A DNA stretch of 44,724 nt from JBBSIN01 sp038232055 (GCA_038232055.1 JBBSIN010000014.1:1-44724), one strand, 5' to 3'. Counted from the stretch's first letter, positions 8,045 to 17,005 are shown. Numbers and translations are program-made. The notes: generated by a model from the letters alone, not told the origin.

Positions 8045-8164
8045 ATGCCCAAGGACAAGCAGGGCCGCGAACCGCGAAAGCCCAAGAAGAGCAAGCGGCT
8101 CGCCGTCGACACGAAGACGCCAGTTCGGACGCCGATGCCGCCACCGGCACCAGAGAGCAAGTAG
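8045..8164 (+). CDS. Small Lys/Pro-rich basic protein (39 aa)
   Basis: ATG preceded by GAAGAGGAGCGCC, a strong ribosome site at ideal spacing. The 39-residue product has a Lys/Arg-rich first half (MPKDKQGREPRKPKKSKR) and a Pro-rich end (TPMPPPAPESK), with no hydrophobic segment. It is probably cytoplasmic and could bind nucleic acid, but function is unknown. Its codon third positions are mostly G or C like real genes of the region. The main doubt is its size. Confidence 0.55.
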   Translation: MPKDKQGREPRKPKKSKRLAVDTKTPVRTPMPPPAPESK

Positions 8165-8230
8165 CGCCGCGGCCGCGAGAGGTCGGTCAGCGAGCAGGCC
8201 GACCTCTCGAGCTGGTACGGCGACAGCGGT

Positions 8231-8623
8231 TCAGCCGAGTGAGCCCGGATTCGCAGGCACGTCCACCGCGTGCTCCCGCAGGGCCTCCAGAGGCACGATG
8301 TCGAGGGCGCGAGCGTGCGTCGCGGCGAGTACGACCGGCGCCGCAACGCCCGCGGCGTACGCCTGCAACCACCGCGACGCCACGACGCACCAACGGTCCC
8401 CCGGCCGAAGCCCCGCGAAGCGGTACTCCGGTCTGGGCGTGCTCAGGTCGTTCCCGACCTGCCGCTGGTGAGCCAGGAACTCCGTGGAGACCACCGCGCA
8501 CACCGTGTGGCTGCCGAGGTCCTCAGGACCCGTGCTGCAGCACCCGTCGCGGTAGAAGCCAGTCAGCGGGTCGGTTCCGCAAGGTTCCAGCTCGCCGCCG
8601 AGCACATTCCGGTTCCCGGTCAC
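8231..8623 (-). CDS. DUF2237 family protein
   Basis: A 130-residue protein of the conserved DUF2237 family, function unknown. It matches the family along its length: RNVLGGELEPCGTDPLTGFYRDGCC at the start, GPEDLGSHTVCAVV, GNDLSTPRPEY, FAGLRPGDRWCVVASRW and ALDIVPLEAL at the end. The start is placed at the GTG at 8623, which has GCGAGG 8 bases upstream and gives the usual family length; the open frame continues much further upstream with no family resemblance. Several conserved Cys suggest metal or redox involvement, but this is inference. Confidence 0.85.
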   Translation of the reverse strand: MTGNRNVLGGELEPCGTDPLTGFYRDGCCSTGPEDLGSHTVCAVVSTEFLAHQRQVGNDLSTPRPEYRFAGLRPGDRWCVVASRWLQAYAAGVAAPVVLAATHARALDIVPLEALREHAVDVPANPGSLG

Positions 8624-8736
8624 CAGCACAGCCTCGCATTTCCCACCAGCTTCGCCACATGGCGCTGCATTCAGACGTTGGCGGTCCGGCCGGCGGGCGA
8701 GTGGCTCGGCCTCTGAGGCGGTGCCGGACTCCCGGC

Positions 8737-9066
8737 CTACGTCGTCATCTGCACCCGGAAGACCGGGTGGTGTCGGCCCTCGGCGCGGATTTCGGCCTCG
8801 GAGGAGTTCGGGCCGACGCCTTCGAAGAAGGCGCCCACCTCCCATTTCCATCGCTTCAGGTACGCGCGGAGGACGGCGATCTTGTCGTCATCCGCACCGA
8901 CCTCTTCAGCCGTGAACTGCTGCCGCCGCCGCCCAACACGCAGCTCGCCGCCACGGCTCACCCGCAGGTTGCGTACCCATTGCGTCTCGCCACGCGGCGC
9001 GACGAGTCGGTTGAAGACATGCTCGGTGAACCAGTCGGGCCTTCGGTACGCCGCTCGCTCCGCCAT
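8737..9066 (-). pseudogene. Deazaflavin-type nitroreductase family gene with internal in-frame deletion
   Basis: 109 residues. The N-terminus (RRPDWFTEHVFNRLVA) and the C-terminus (PRGETQWVRNL, LRVGRRRQQFTAEEV, LRAYLKRWKWEVGAFFEGV, HPVFRV) resemble the ~145-residue F420H2-dependent nitroreductase/quinone reductase family (DUF385 type). The roughly 40-residue middle segment that normally joins VFNRLVA to PRGETQW, with strands contributing to the cofactor site, is absent at about residues 23-24. The frame is kept, so a shortened protein could still be made, but a functional F420 site is unlikely. It is called a pseudogene for that reason; a divergent short subfamily is the alternative. Confidence 0.6.
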
Positions 9067-9085
9067 GCGCGCGCAGGGGAGGTCG

Positions 9086-10342
9086 TCAGGGGAGTGGCAG
9101 GTAGCCGATGTCCTCGTGGTACTCGCCGCCGAGACGCTCGCCGTCGCTGCCGACCCAGAGACCCGTCGAGGTGGCGTAGAGCTCCTTGGCGCCTACCCCC
9201 CGGCTGCGCGTCGGGTTCCATGACGTCGCCTTGCCGGAGACCGGGTCGATCGAGCCGATTCCCGGCCGCGACACCGATCCCGGCCCGGCGCTGTCGCGGC
9301 CCTGCGGGTTGTCGAGGTAGCGGTTGTGGCCGCCGACGTAGACCGTGGCACCGGTGACGGTGACCGAGTGCAGGGTGTCCCCGCCGGTGTAGTTGATCCA
9401 GGACGGTCGGGCGTCGGACGACTCGTTGCTCGCCTCGAATCGGGCGGCGGCGTCGCAGATCGAATAGCCGATGTCGCCGGACAGCGGTACGTAGCCGGTG
9501 CCGGCGAAGACGAAGTAGGAGCCGTCCGGTGAGAAGTCGACATCGCGCAGGTACACCGGGATCGACGACGCCGCACACCGTCGGTCCAGCCCGCTGTAGT
9601 ACCAGGGGCTCAGCGCTCCGGTACTCAGGTCGACCATGAAGGCCTGCCGCCGGCCGACGCCGGACACCGACGTGAAGTTGCCGATGGCCACCAGCCGGGT
9701 CGCTGCCGGGTTCACCGCGAACCGGTAGACCCTTGTCGAGCCGGCGTTCGACGCCACCGTGCCGCTGATCGCGAGGCTGAGGTAGCCGGTGTCCTTGCCC
9801 GTGGTCAGGTCGAGCGCAACCAGCCGCTTCTTGAACGTGCCGCCGACGAGCAGCCGGCCGTTGACGATCTGAATGTCGTACGCCGTTCCGCTCAGGTTCG
9901 CGTTGAAGCTTGGGTCCACGCGGTTGGTCGCGAGGTCGTACTTGACCAGGCCCCGCCGGGCCAGCCCGTCGACCGTGGTGAACGACCCACCGATGTAGAG
10001 CGCGTTGCCGCTCGACGCGAGACCCCAGACCACACCGTTCGCGTCGGGCGCGAACGACGTCACGGCACCGGTATTCACGTCGAAGGCCATCAGGTTGTGC
10101 CGCGCGTACGTCGCCGCGCCGGGCGCCACCTGCTTGACGGTGCCGATAGCGCCACCGGCGTACATCGTGTTGCCGACCTGGAGGTACTTGTCGACAGCGC
10201 CACCCACGACGTTCGGCGTGTTGTCGGCCGGGTTCTCCGACACGATCGTCGGCTGGGAGACCCCTGCCGTCGCCGAACTCGCTTGGCCCATCGCTGCAGC
10301 GAGAACCGTCGCCACTGCCACGGTGAACGCCCTGACCCCCAT
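9086..10342 (-). CDS. Secreted beta-propeller (delta-60-repeat-like) protein
   Basis: 418 residues. The start at 10342 gives a clear signal peptide (MGVRAFTVAVATVLAAAMGQ then ASSATA); the open frame upstream of it has no such feature. After cleavage the protein consists of repeated ~45-residue units with the pattern YIGGSFTTVDGLARRGLVKYDLATN, LLVGGTFK, LVAIGNFTSVSG and VYVGGHNRYLDN, typical of delta-60/kelch-like propeller blades in actinobacterial extracellular proteins. No catalytic motif is visible, so a binding or structural role outside the cell is likely. The next gene starts 19 bases downstream. Confidence 0.82.
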   Translation of the reverse strand: MGVRAFTVAVATVLAAAMGQASSATAGVSQPTIVSENPADNTPNVVGGAVDKYLQVGNTMYAGGAIGTVKQVAPGAATYARHNLMAFDVNTGAVTSFAPDANGVVWGLASSGNALYIGGSFTTVDGLARRGLVKYDLATNRVDPSFNANLSGTAYDIQIVNGRLLVGGTFKKRLVALDLTTGKDTGYLSLAISGTVASNAGSTRVYRFAVNPAATRLVAIGNFTSVSGVGRRQAFMVDLSTGALSPWYYSGLDRRCAASSIPVYLRDVDFSPDGSYFVFAGTGYVPLSGDIGYSICDAAARFEASNESSDARPSWINYTGGDTLHSVTVTGATVYVGGHNRYLDNPQGRDSAGPGSVSRPGIGSIDPVSGKATSWNPTRSRGVGAKELYATSTGLWVGSDGERLGGEYHEDIGYLPLP

Positions 10343-10512
10343 ACCACGCCCTTTCCATCCGACATTCCGGGCGCGATAAGAACTACGGCGTAGCCGCGAC
10401 GAGTCGTCCCCCGGGTACCTTTCCATTCATTGTGCCTGGCCGATCGGGCGCCGGATACCCCCATTGCCCGATTTCGCCCGGTTGCGCGCAGAGCAGCGAC
10501 CAGCGCGGCGGC

Positions 10513-11534
10513 TCAGTCCGCCGCGGGGAAGCGCGACCCTGGTGGAAGTCGTGCTTCCGGGGGGATTCCCGCGCCCTGTCCGACCAGCGTGATGCCTTCG
10601 TTCTCCACCGCCGAGGACGCCGGGCCGCCCACCCGCGCGCCCGCCCCGACCGGCACGTCGGCGTCGACGACCGCTCGCTCGACGAAGGCATCCGGGCGCA
10701 CGGTGGTGTCGTGCAGTACGACGGCACCCCGCACCGTTGCCCCCTTCTCGACCGTGACGCCCGGGCCGATCACCGAGTCTCAATGGCGCCGAAGACGCGG
10801 CAACCCGCCGAAAGCAGATCGTTCTGGACCGTCGCGTCGTGGAGTAGTCGGGCGGCGCCGCGCTTCCCGGCGTAGGTGTGGATCGGCCAGTCCTGGTCAT
10901 CCAGGCGGATCGGCGGCTCCTCGGCCAGCAGGTCCATGTGTGCCGACCAGTAGCTCGGGACGGTGCCGACGTCGCGCCAGTACCCGCCGAACCGGTACTC
11001 CCGCGCGCGGCCGTCGGCGACGAGCCGGGGAAGACGTGAAGACGAACACCTCGTTGCTGACGAGGTCGCCCGCGGGCTGCTGGGGCTTGTAGGCGTAGTC
11101 GGTGACTTGACCCTCATCGTCAACCTGGACGACGCCGTACCGGCCGGCGCCCGAGGACGCGACCCGGGTGGTCATCATCGTCACGTCGGCCCCACCGGCC
11201 AGGTGCTCCGCCACGACCGTCCGGTAGTCGAGCTTGTAGACCGCGTCGGCGCTGACCACGACCAGCGCGTCGGGGCGGTACTCGCGGATCAGCACGCTGT
11301 TGCGCCACAGAGCGTCGGCAGTGCCTTGGTGCCAGCCGGCTCCCTCGCCCTGCCGCGGGTGCAGGACGAGCAGGCCGCCGTTGGTCCGGTCGAGATCCCA
11401 GGCCGGCCGTTGGCCAGGTGATCGGTCAGCGAGACCGGGTCGAACTGCTGCACCACCCACACATCGGAGAGCTCGGAGTGCAGACAGTTGCTGAGCGGGA
11501 AGTCGATGATGACGAGAATCCTGGCTCGGGCCAT
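10513..11534 (-). pseudogene. Glucose-1-phosphate adenylyltransferase (GlgC)-like, multiply disrupted
   Basis: Three frames together spell a GlgC-like nucleotidyltransferase. The first 45 codons read MARARILVI directly into IDFPLSN; the nucleotide-binding GG-x-G-x-R loop and the following ~25 residues are missing. Near 11400 one base is lost inside NGRP/WDLDRTNGG. Near 11040 about 30 codons after NEVFVF are missing and the frame changes to LPRLVADGRAREYRFGGYWRDVGTV. Near 10773 one more base is lost between FGAIE and SVIGPGV, where the left-handed beta-helix begins. With the active-site loop gone and at least three frameshifts it cannot make the enzyme, which would supply ADP-glucose for glycogen. 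It lies 9 bases after the tandem small genes and may be co-transcribed with them. Confidence 0.85.
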
Positions 11535-11543
11535 CCGGCAAGG

Positions 11544-11816
11544 TCAGCCGTGGCCGACCGCGACGGTCCCGAACATCAGCGTGCGGCGCTCGATGTCGTA
11601 GCAGACGTCGTGCTGGTCGGCCAGCAGCCCCGACAGCACTTTGGCGTCGGAGGCGTCGAGGGTCAGCACTTCTTCCCAGGCACCCTGGTCGAGCACGAGC
11701 TGCAAGGTGATCGTGCCTGCGCCGGCCGGATCGCCGGCCACCCAGCTGAACTGGTAGTGGCTAAGCTGACGGACCTTGATCGTGTTGTCGGTGACGGGCT
11801 GAGAAAGCTTCGGCAT
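11544..11816 (-). CDS. Conserved actinobacterial small protein, copy 2 of a tandem pair
   Basis: 90 residues, about 70% identical to the gene immediately upstream (11859-12131). Shared core: PVTDxTIKVRQL, HYQFSWVAG, LQLVLD.GAWEEVLT, YDIxRRTLMFGT. No known catalytic motif, no membrane segment and no signal peptide, so a small cytoplasmic alpha/beta protein. Family recognisable as conserved in actinobacteria but unnamed. The start ATG at 11816 aligns exactly with the start of its paralogue. Confidence 0.8.
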   Translation of the reverse strand: MPKLSQPVTDNTIKVRQLSHYQFSWVAGDPAGAGTITLQLVLDQGAWEEVLTLDASDAKVLSGLLADQHDVCYDIERRTLMFGTVAVGHG

Positions 11817-11858
11817 CGGTTCTCCAGTGCAGGCGGGACGGTCCGGCTGGGCCTACTG

Positions 11859-12131
11859 TCAGCCGGAGCCGACGGGCGTCGTACCGAACATCAGCGTCCT
11901 TCGAGCGATGTCGTAGTGCACGTGGTGGTGCGCCGCGAGCAGGTGCTGAAGGACCTCGGCGTCGTCGGCGTCGACGGTGAGCACCTCCTCCCAGGCGCCC
12001 TCGTCGAGGACGAGCTGCAAGGTGAAGGTCCCGTCGCTCCCAGGCTCGCCGGCTACCCAGCTGAACTGGTAATGGTTGAGCTGGCGAACCTTGATGGTGT
12101 CGTCGGTCACCGGTTGCTTCACTCGTGGCAC
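11859..12131 (-). CDS. Conserved actinobacterial small protein, copy 1 of a tandem pair
   Basis: 90 residues, the upstream member of the tandem pair. It differs from copy 2 mostly in the last third, having LLAAHHHVHYDIARRTLMFGTTPVG, where copy 2 has Asp/Cys in place of two of the His. An AAGGAGATT ribosome site is present before the ATG. Unknown function; the pair arose by local duplication and both copies remain intact while the gene after them is a wreck. Confidence 0.8.
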   Translation of the reverse strand: MPRVKQPVTDDTIKVRQLNHYQFSWVAGEPGSDGTFTLQLVLDEGAWEEVLTVDADDAEVLQHLLAAHHHVHYDIARRTLMFGTTPVGSG

Positions 12132-12175
12132 GGGGAATCTCCTTGTGTCGCTGGGCGAACTGTCTGGATCCGGGG

Positions 12176-12355
12176 TTAGCGGAAGCGGCGCATGCCTCGG
12201 CCTCGTAGGAACGAGCTGGCCTGCCGCATCCGCCGCGTGTTGGCGTCGGCGCCGCGGCGTCGTTCCAGCTCTCCGGCGGCACGTTCGACCGCCCGCCCGG
12301 CCAGTGGTGCGACAACAGCCAATAGCAGTGTCCTTCGCAAACCGAGTCTGAGCAC
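12176..12355 (-). CDS. Small hypothetical protein with one hydrophobic helix
   Basis: 59 residues from a GTG at 12355 with AGAAGGGA about 6 bases upstream. It has a hydrophobic stretch LRRTLLLAVVAPLAGRAV, then a very basic tail rich in Arg (ELERRRG, RRMRQASSFLRGRGMRRFR). The composition suggests a small membrane-associated protein. The frame is open much further upstream, but those codons overlap the end of the EAL gene and show no protein-like character. Confidence 0.5.
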   Translation of the reverse strand: MLRLGLRRTLLLAVVAPLAGRAVERAAGELERRRGADANTRRMRQASSFLRGRGMRRFR

Positions 12356-12440
12356 GCCCGTTCCCTTCTCCCGGAAGCCGGCTTGCGCCACCGACTCCTG
12401 CGCGTGTCCGCGCAGCGGCCCTACCCGCCGACGCGCCCGC

Positions 12441-14963
12441 TCACCCGCCCGCTCCGTAGCGGAGGTCGGGCATAGGTCTCGGCGGTGAGCCGACGGCCGG
12501 CCGCTTGGCGCTCGTCGGGCCGGACGAGAGGTCGAGTGCGGCGGCGGGCATCGGTCGGCTGACGTGATAGCCCTGTGCGCGATCGCACCCGATCCGACGT
12601 ACGGCGCGCAGTACGTCGGCGTTCTCCACGCCTTCGGCCACGACGCGTAGGCCGAGACCGTGCCCGAGGTCGACCGTCGCTTGGACGATCGTCCGGTCAC
12701 TGCTGGAACCGTTCATGTTGAGCACGAAGGACTTGTCGACCTTGATCTCGTTGACCGCGATGCGCTGAAGCAGAGCCAGTGAGGAGTAGCCAGTCCCGAA
12801 GTCGTCGACGGAGAGCTCGACGCCGAGTGCGTGCAGACCGACCAGTACGTCCTCCACGATGTCGAGCTCGCTCATCATCGTGGTCTCGGTGATCTCCAGC
12901 ACGATCCGCTGCGCCGGTACGCCGTGCCGATGCAGGATGGTCGCCACGTCGTCGGGCAGCTGGCGGTCGAGCAGCGTGCGTGCCGAGAGGTTGACCGAGA
13001 CCTGGAGCTCGGTGCCTCGGCGCGACCAGGCCGCCGCCTGTGCGACAGCGGCGTCGAGTACGTGCAGGGTGAACGGCCGCACCAGCTCCGACTGTTCGAT
13101 GACGGGAATGAACTCCGCCGGCCCGAGCAGCCCTCGGGTCGGGTGCTGCCAGCGGGTGAGGGCCTCGACACCGACGACAGTGCCGGTGGAGAGATCGAGC
13201 TGGGGCTGGAAGAAGACCACCAGCTCGTCGCCTGCGAGGGCAGCCCGCAGCTGGGCGGCGGTCTGCAGGCGCTCCAGGCTCGTGCCGTCATCCTCCGCGA
13301 GGTATCGGCGGTAAGAGCCGGCGGATGCCTTGGCGAGGGCGAGGGCCACGTCGGCGCGCTGGAGGAGCTCGTCGGCCGTGTCGCAGTCCGTCGGCAGGCA
13401 GGCGCCACCGACCGTCGCCTCGATCGAGAGCCGCACGCTCTCGATCGAGATCGGTTCCGCGAGCACGTGCTGAAGCTCGGCGGAGACGAGCTCGAGGTCG
13501 GCCTCGCGGACCGCCGGCAGGAGCACCGCGAGCTCGTGCCCGTCCAGGCGGCCGACGATCCCGCGGGAACCGACCGCGGTCACCAACCGTTCGCCGAGTC
13601 GCGACAGCAGCCGGTCGCCGACGCTACGGCCGAGCGCGTCGTTGATTTTCTTGAAGTGATCCAGTTCGAGGAGGAGCATCCCGCACACTGCGCCGATTCG
13701 CCGGCGCCGTGCCGCGTCCTGGGCGGCGCTGATGAGCAGCCGCCGGTTCGCCAGCCCGGTGAGCAGGTCGTGGTTGGCCTCGAACTCCTTGCGGGCCGCT
13801 TCGATCTGCAGCTCGCCGTAGAGCCGAGCGTTCGCCACGGCCGCGGTCACCGCGCGGCCGAAGTTGGCGAGCACCTGTGTCTCTCGGTCACTGAGCTTCA
13901 CCGGCCCGTTGAAGCCGACGCGGAGCGCGCCGAACTCTCCGCCAGGGTCCCGAAGGGCGACGACGGTGGCGCTGGACGGCGTACGGACGCCGTCATCGGC
14001 GGCCGGGTCGGCCGGCTCCGGCATGCGGGTGGCGGAGAGGTCACGGCGATAGTGCCGGACCGGCAGGCCGCGGCCCGCGTCGAGCTCGAGCTCCACCCAG
14101 TCGGCGAGGAAGAGGCGTACGGCGTGCCGCAGAACCGCATCGGCGATGGAGTCCTCGTCGAGCTGGTTGAGGTCTTGGCCCGCGACCTCGAGTCGCTGCC
14201 AGGTGTCGCGAGCTTCGGTGGCGAGGACGTAGCCGCGGTACGTGCCGACCAGTGTGATGAGAAAGGCCGGCAGCGGAAGGAGCGTGTGCCACTCCCAGCG
14301 GGCGAGCACGAGCACGCAGAGTCCGGCGGCGAGGTTCGCCAGCGCCACGACGAGGTTCACCCCGAGCGCTCGGCTGGCCACATCGCCGAAGGAAAGGTCC
14401 TGGGAGAAGGCGACGACGGCCGACACCGCAGCGTTCTCGAACAGGGAAAAGACGGCGAGCCCGAGCACGAGCGCTGCCAGATGCCGCCAGGTCAGGTCGC
14501 CGGAGAGCGGGACGGGCTCGATGACGTAGACGATGCCCTCGGCGGCGGCCAGCCCGACGACGAAACTGCCGGTGTTGAAGGCGACCTTGCGGAGCGGCTG
14601 CCGGCTCGCCAACTGGGTGGCCGCGACCGCGCAGCTTGAGACGACGAAGAGCCAGGCCGGCGGCAGCAGTGCGAGCAGGAGGACGACCGCGCCCTCGCCG
14701 TAGTTGAAGGACGACCCGTTGTGTCCGATCCGCATCCGGAGCAGCGGAGCGTTGCCGAGCACGCCGAGCAGCACGGCAAGCGCGAGCCGCCACGCCTCCG
14801 GTCGCGGCTGCTCGAGCACCCGCACCGTGGCGATCACGAAGACCAGCACGCCGCCGCCGATGACGGCGCCGAGAAGCAGCTGCAGGCGTCGGCGGTGCGC
14901 CGCGGAAGGAAGATCGCTCAGTGGCCCCCGACCGGCGATGTCACCGGCCACCTGGATCGTCAT
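12441..14963 (-). CDS. Membrane GGDEF/EAL protein, probable c-di-GMP phosphodiesterase
   Basis: 840 residues from the ATG at 14963 (no strong ribosome site; the frame is open to 15239). Residues ~25-215 form a multi-helix membrane sensor, ~240-400 a GAF-like region, ~420-560 a GGDEF domain and ~575-825 an EAL domain. The GGDEF signature reads LDGHEL (near residue 473), with the key Asp replaced by His, so cyclase activity is probably lost. The EAL domain keeps VEALTRW (near residue 600), NLSART, ETTMM, DDFGTGYSSL and the IKVDKSFV lysine, so phosphodiesterase activity is expected. The signal sensed is unknown. It is divergent from ettA. Confidence 0.9.
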   Translation of the reverse strand: MTIQVAGDIAGRGPLSDLPSAAHRRRLQLLLGAVIGGGVLVFVIATVRVLEQPRPEAWRLALAVLLGVLGNAPLLRMRIGHNGSSFNYGEGAVVLLLALLPPAWLFVVSSCAVAATQLASRQPLRKVAFNTGSFVVGLAAAEGIVYVIEPVPLSGDLTWRHLAALVLGLAVFSLFENAAVSAVVAFSQDLSFGDVASRALGVNLVVALANLAAGLCVLVLARWEWHTLLPLPAFLITLVGTYRGYVLATEARDTWQRLEVAGQDLNQLDEDSIADAVLRHAVRLFLADWVELELDAGRGLPVRHYRRDLSATRMPEPADPAADDGVRTPSSATVVALRDPGGEFGALRVGFNGPVKLSDRETQVLANFGRAVTAAVANARLYGELQIEAARKEFEANHDLLTGLANRRLLISAAQDAARRRRIGAVCGMLLLELDHFKKINDALGRSVGDRLLSRLGERLVTAVGSRGIVGRLDGHELAVLLPAVREADLELVSAELQHVLAEPISIESVRLSIEATVGGACLPTDCDTADELLQRADVALALAKASAGSYRRYLAEDDGTSLERLQTAAQLRAALAGDELVVFFQPQLDLSTGTVVGVEALTRWQHPTRGLLGPAEFIPVIEQSELVRPFTLHVLDAAVAQAAAWSRRGTELQVSVNLSARTLLDRQLPDDVATILHRHGVPAQRIVLEITETTMMSELDIVEDVLVGLHALGVELSVDDFGTGYSSLALLQRIAVNEIKVDKSFVLNMNGSSSDRTIVQATVDLGHGLGLRVVAEGVENADVLRAVRRIGCDRAQGYHVSRPMPAAALDLSSGPTSAKRPAVGSPPRPMPDLRYGAGG

Positions 14964-15285
14964 GCGGTCGTACCGCGTGCGGCGTACGGCGGTGGGGGGC
15001 GCCCGCCGACACGGTGCGGCGCCCATGCCCGTCGATCCCGCACGCACACCTCGCAGCCGGCCTTGGTGGAAATCGAAATAGGCACCGAGCTCCCGGGCAT
15101 CGGTCGGCGTCCACGATACCAAGCGTGCTGAACTGAACGCACACTGTAGCCATCGGTCCTCGACATGGTCCAGTCCGCGGAAGAGAAGGCATCGCGCGGC
15201 TTCCCGCCCGGTGTGGGCCGCCGCCGGGTCAGCAGCCATCCTGGAGGCGGCATGTTTCCGACCCCCCGAGCGTTGGCACTCTGAT
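14964..15285. other. Divergent promoter region between EAL gene and ettA
   Basis: 322 bases separating two divergent genes. No open frame has family features and no hairpin or riboswitch core stands out. It should contain the promoters of both genes, but no convincing -10/-35 pair can be picked out. Confidence 0.4.
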
Positions 15286-16971
15286 ATGGCTCAGTTCATC
15301 TACTCCATGCGTAACGTGCGCAAGGCGCACGGCGACAAGGTCGTCCTCGACAACGTCACGCTGTCGTTCCTCCCCGGTGCCAAGATCGGCGTCGTCGGGC
15401 CGAACGGCGCGGGCAAGTCCACCGTTCTGAAGATCATGGCCGGCCTCGACCATCCGTCGAACGGCGACGCCACGCTCACCCCCGGCTACTCCGTCGGCAT
15501 CCTGCTGCAGGAGCCGCCGCTCGACGAGTCGCAGGACGTCCGCGGCAACGTCGAGGCCGCCGTTGCCGGCATCCGCCAGTCGATGCGGCGGTACGACGAG
15601 ATCACCGAGAAGCTCGGTTTCGCCGACGGCGAGGAGATGCAGCGCCTCCTCGACGAGATGGGCGACCTGCAGGAGAAGCTCGACCACGCCGGCGCCTGGG
15701 AGCTCGACAGCCGGATCGAGCAGGCCATGGACGCGTTGCGCACGCCACCCGGCGACGCGGACGTGACCGTCCTCTCCGGCGGCGAACGCCGTCGGGTCGC
15801 CCTGTGCAAGCTGCTGCTGGAAGCCCCGGACCTGCTCCTCCTCGACGAGCCGACCAACCATCTCGACGCCGAGAGCGTGCTCTGGCTCGAGCAGCACCTC
15901 GCGAAGTACGCCGGCACCGTGCTCGCGGTGACCCACGACCGCTACTTCCTCGACAACGTGGCCGAGTGGATCCTCGAGCTCGACCGCGGCCGCGCGTACC
16001 CGTACGAAGGCAACTACTCGACCTACCTCGAGACCAAGGCCGGCCGGATGAAGGTCGAGGGGCAGAAGGACGTCAAGCGCAAGAAGGAGCTCGAGCGCGA
16101 GCTCGAGTGGGTGCGCTCGAACCCCAAGGCACGGCAGGCGAAGAGCAAGGCGCGCCTGCAGCGCTACGAGGAATTGGCGGCCGAGGCCGAGCGAGTGCGT
16201 CCCACGGACAACGACGCCATCCAGATACCGCCCGGCCCACGGCTCGGCGGCACGGTGATCGAGGCGCAGGGGCTGTCGAAGGGCTTCGGCGACCGGCTGC
16301 TGCTCGATGACCTGTCGTTCTCGCTGCCCCGTGGCGGCATCGTCGGCGTCATCGGCCCGAACGGCGTCGGCAAGACCACGCTGTTCAAGATGATCATTGG
16401 CGACGAACAGCCCGACGCTGGCTCTCTCCGCATCGGCGAGACCGTCCAGCTCTCCTACGTCGACCAGAGCCGGTCCAGGCTCGACCCGACGAAGAACGTG
16501 TGGCAGGTCGTCTCCGACGGCCTGGATCACATCAAGGTCGGCGCGCGGGAGCTGCCGTCTCGGGCGTACGTCGCTGCCTTCGGCTTCCGAGGGCCCGACC
16601 AGCAGAAGCCGGTCGGTGTGCTGTCGGGCGGGGAGCGCAACCGCATCAACCTGGCCCTCACGCTGAAGTCGGGCGGCAACGTCCTGCTCCTCGACGAGCC
16701 GACCAACGACCTCGACGTCGAGACGCTGCGGTCGCTGGAGGACGCGCTCGAGGAGTTTCCGGGATGCGCCGTGGTGATCAGCCACGACCGGTGGTTCCTG
16801 GACCGGCTCGCGACGCACATCCTGGGCTACGAGGGCACCGAGGACGACCCGGCCCGATGGTTCTGGTTCGAGGGCAACTTCGCCGACTACGAGAAGAACA
16901 AGGTCGAACGACTCGGACCGGAGGCTGCTCGGCCGCACCGGGTCACGTACCGCAAGCTCGTCCGCGACTGA
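15286..16971 (+). CDS. ettA: Energy-dependent translational throttle protein EttA (ABC-F)
   Basis: 561 residues, a cytoplasmic ABC-F ATPase that binds the ribosomal E site and gates the first peptide bond according to ATP level. Two nucleotide-binding domains are seen: Walker A GPNGAGKST (38-46) and GPNGVGKTT, signatures LSGGERRRVAL and LSGGERNRINL, and Walker B LLLDEPTNHLD and LLLDEPTNDLD. The acidic/basic linker between them (KVEGQKDVKRKKELERELEWV) is the P-site tRNA interaction motif. The ATG at 15286 gives the typical MAQFIYSM start. The SDR gene follows after 34 bases. Confidence 0.96.
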   Translation: MAQFIYSMRNVRKAHGDKVVLDNVTLSFLPGAKIGVVGPNGAGKSTVLKIMAGLDHPSNGDATLTPGYSVGILLQEPPLDESQDVRGNVEAAVAGIRQSMRRYDEITEKLGFADGEEMQRLLDEMGDLQEKLDHAGAWELDSRIEQAMDALRTPPGDADVTVLSGGERRRVALCKLLLEAPDLLLLDEPTNHLDAESVLWLEQHLAKYAGTVLAVTHDRYFLDNVAEWILELDRGRAYPYEGNYSTYLETKAGRMKVEGQKDVKRKKELERELEWVRSNPKARQAKSKARLQRYEELAAEAERVRPTDNDAIQIPPGPRLGGTVIEAQGLSKGFGDRLLLDDLSFSLPRGGIVGVIGPNGVGKTTLFKMIIGDEQPDAGSLRIGETVQLSYVDQSRSRLDPTKNVWQVVSDGLDHIKVGARELPSRAYVAAFGFRGPDQQKPVGVLSGGERNRINLALTLKSGGNVLLLDEPTNDLDVETLRSLEDALEEFPGCAVVISHDRWFLDRLATHILGYEGTEDDPARWFWFEGNFADYEKNKVERLGPEAARPHRVTYRKLVRD

Positions 16972-17005
16972 TCCACCGAAGCCGGGCGAAGCGGAGGAGG
17001 TCTCG

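Noticed and set aside
11859..12131. The two 90-residue genes as one gene split by an error
   Set aside because: Both have their own start and stop and align over full length, so they are paralogues.
14964..15239. Longer N-terminus of the EAL protein
   Set aside because: The extra 92 codons show no membrane or domain features and occupy the divergent promoter region.
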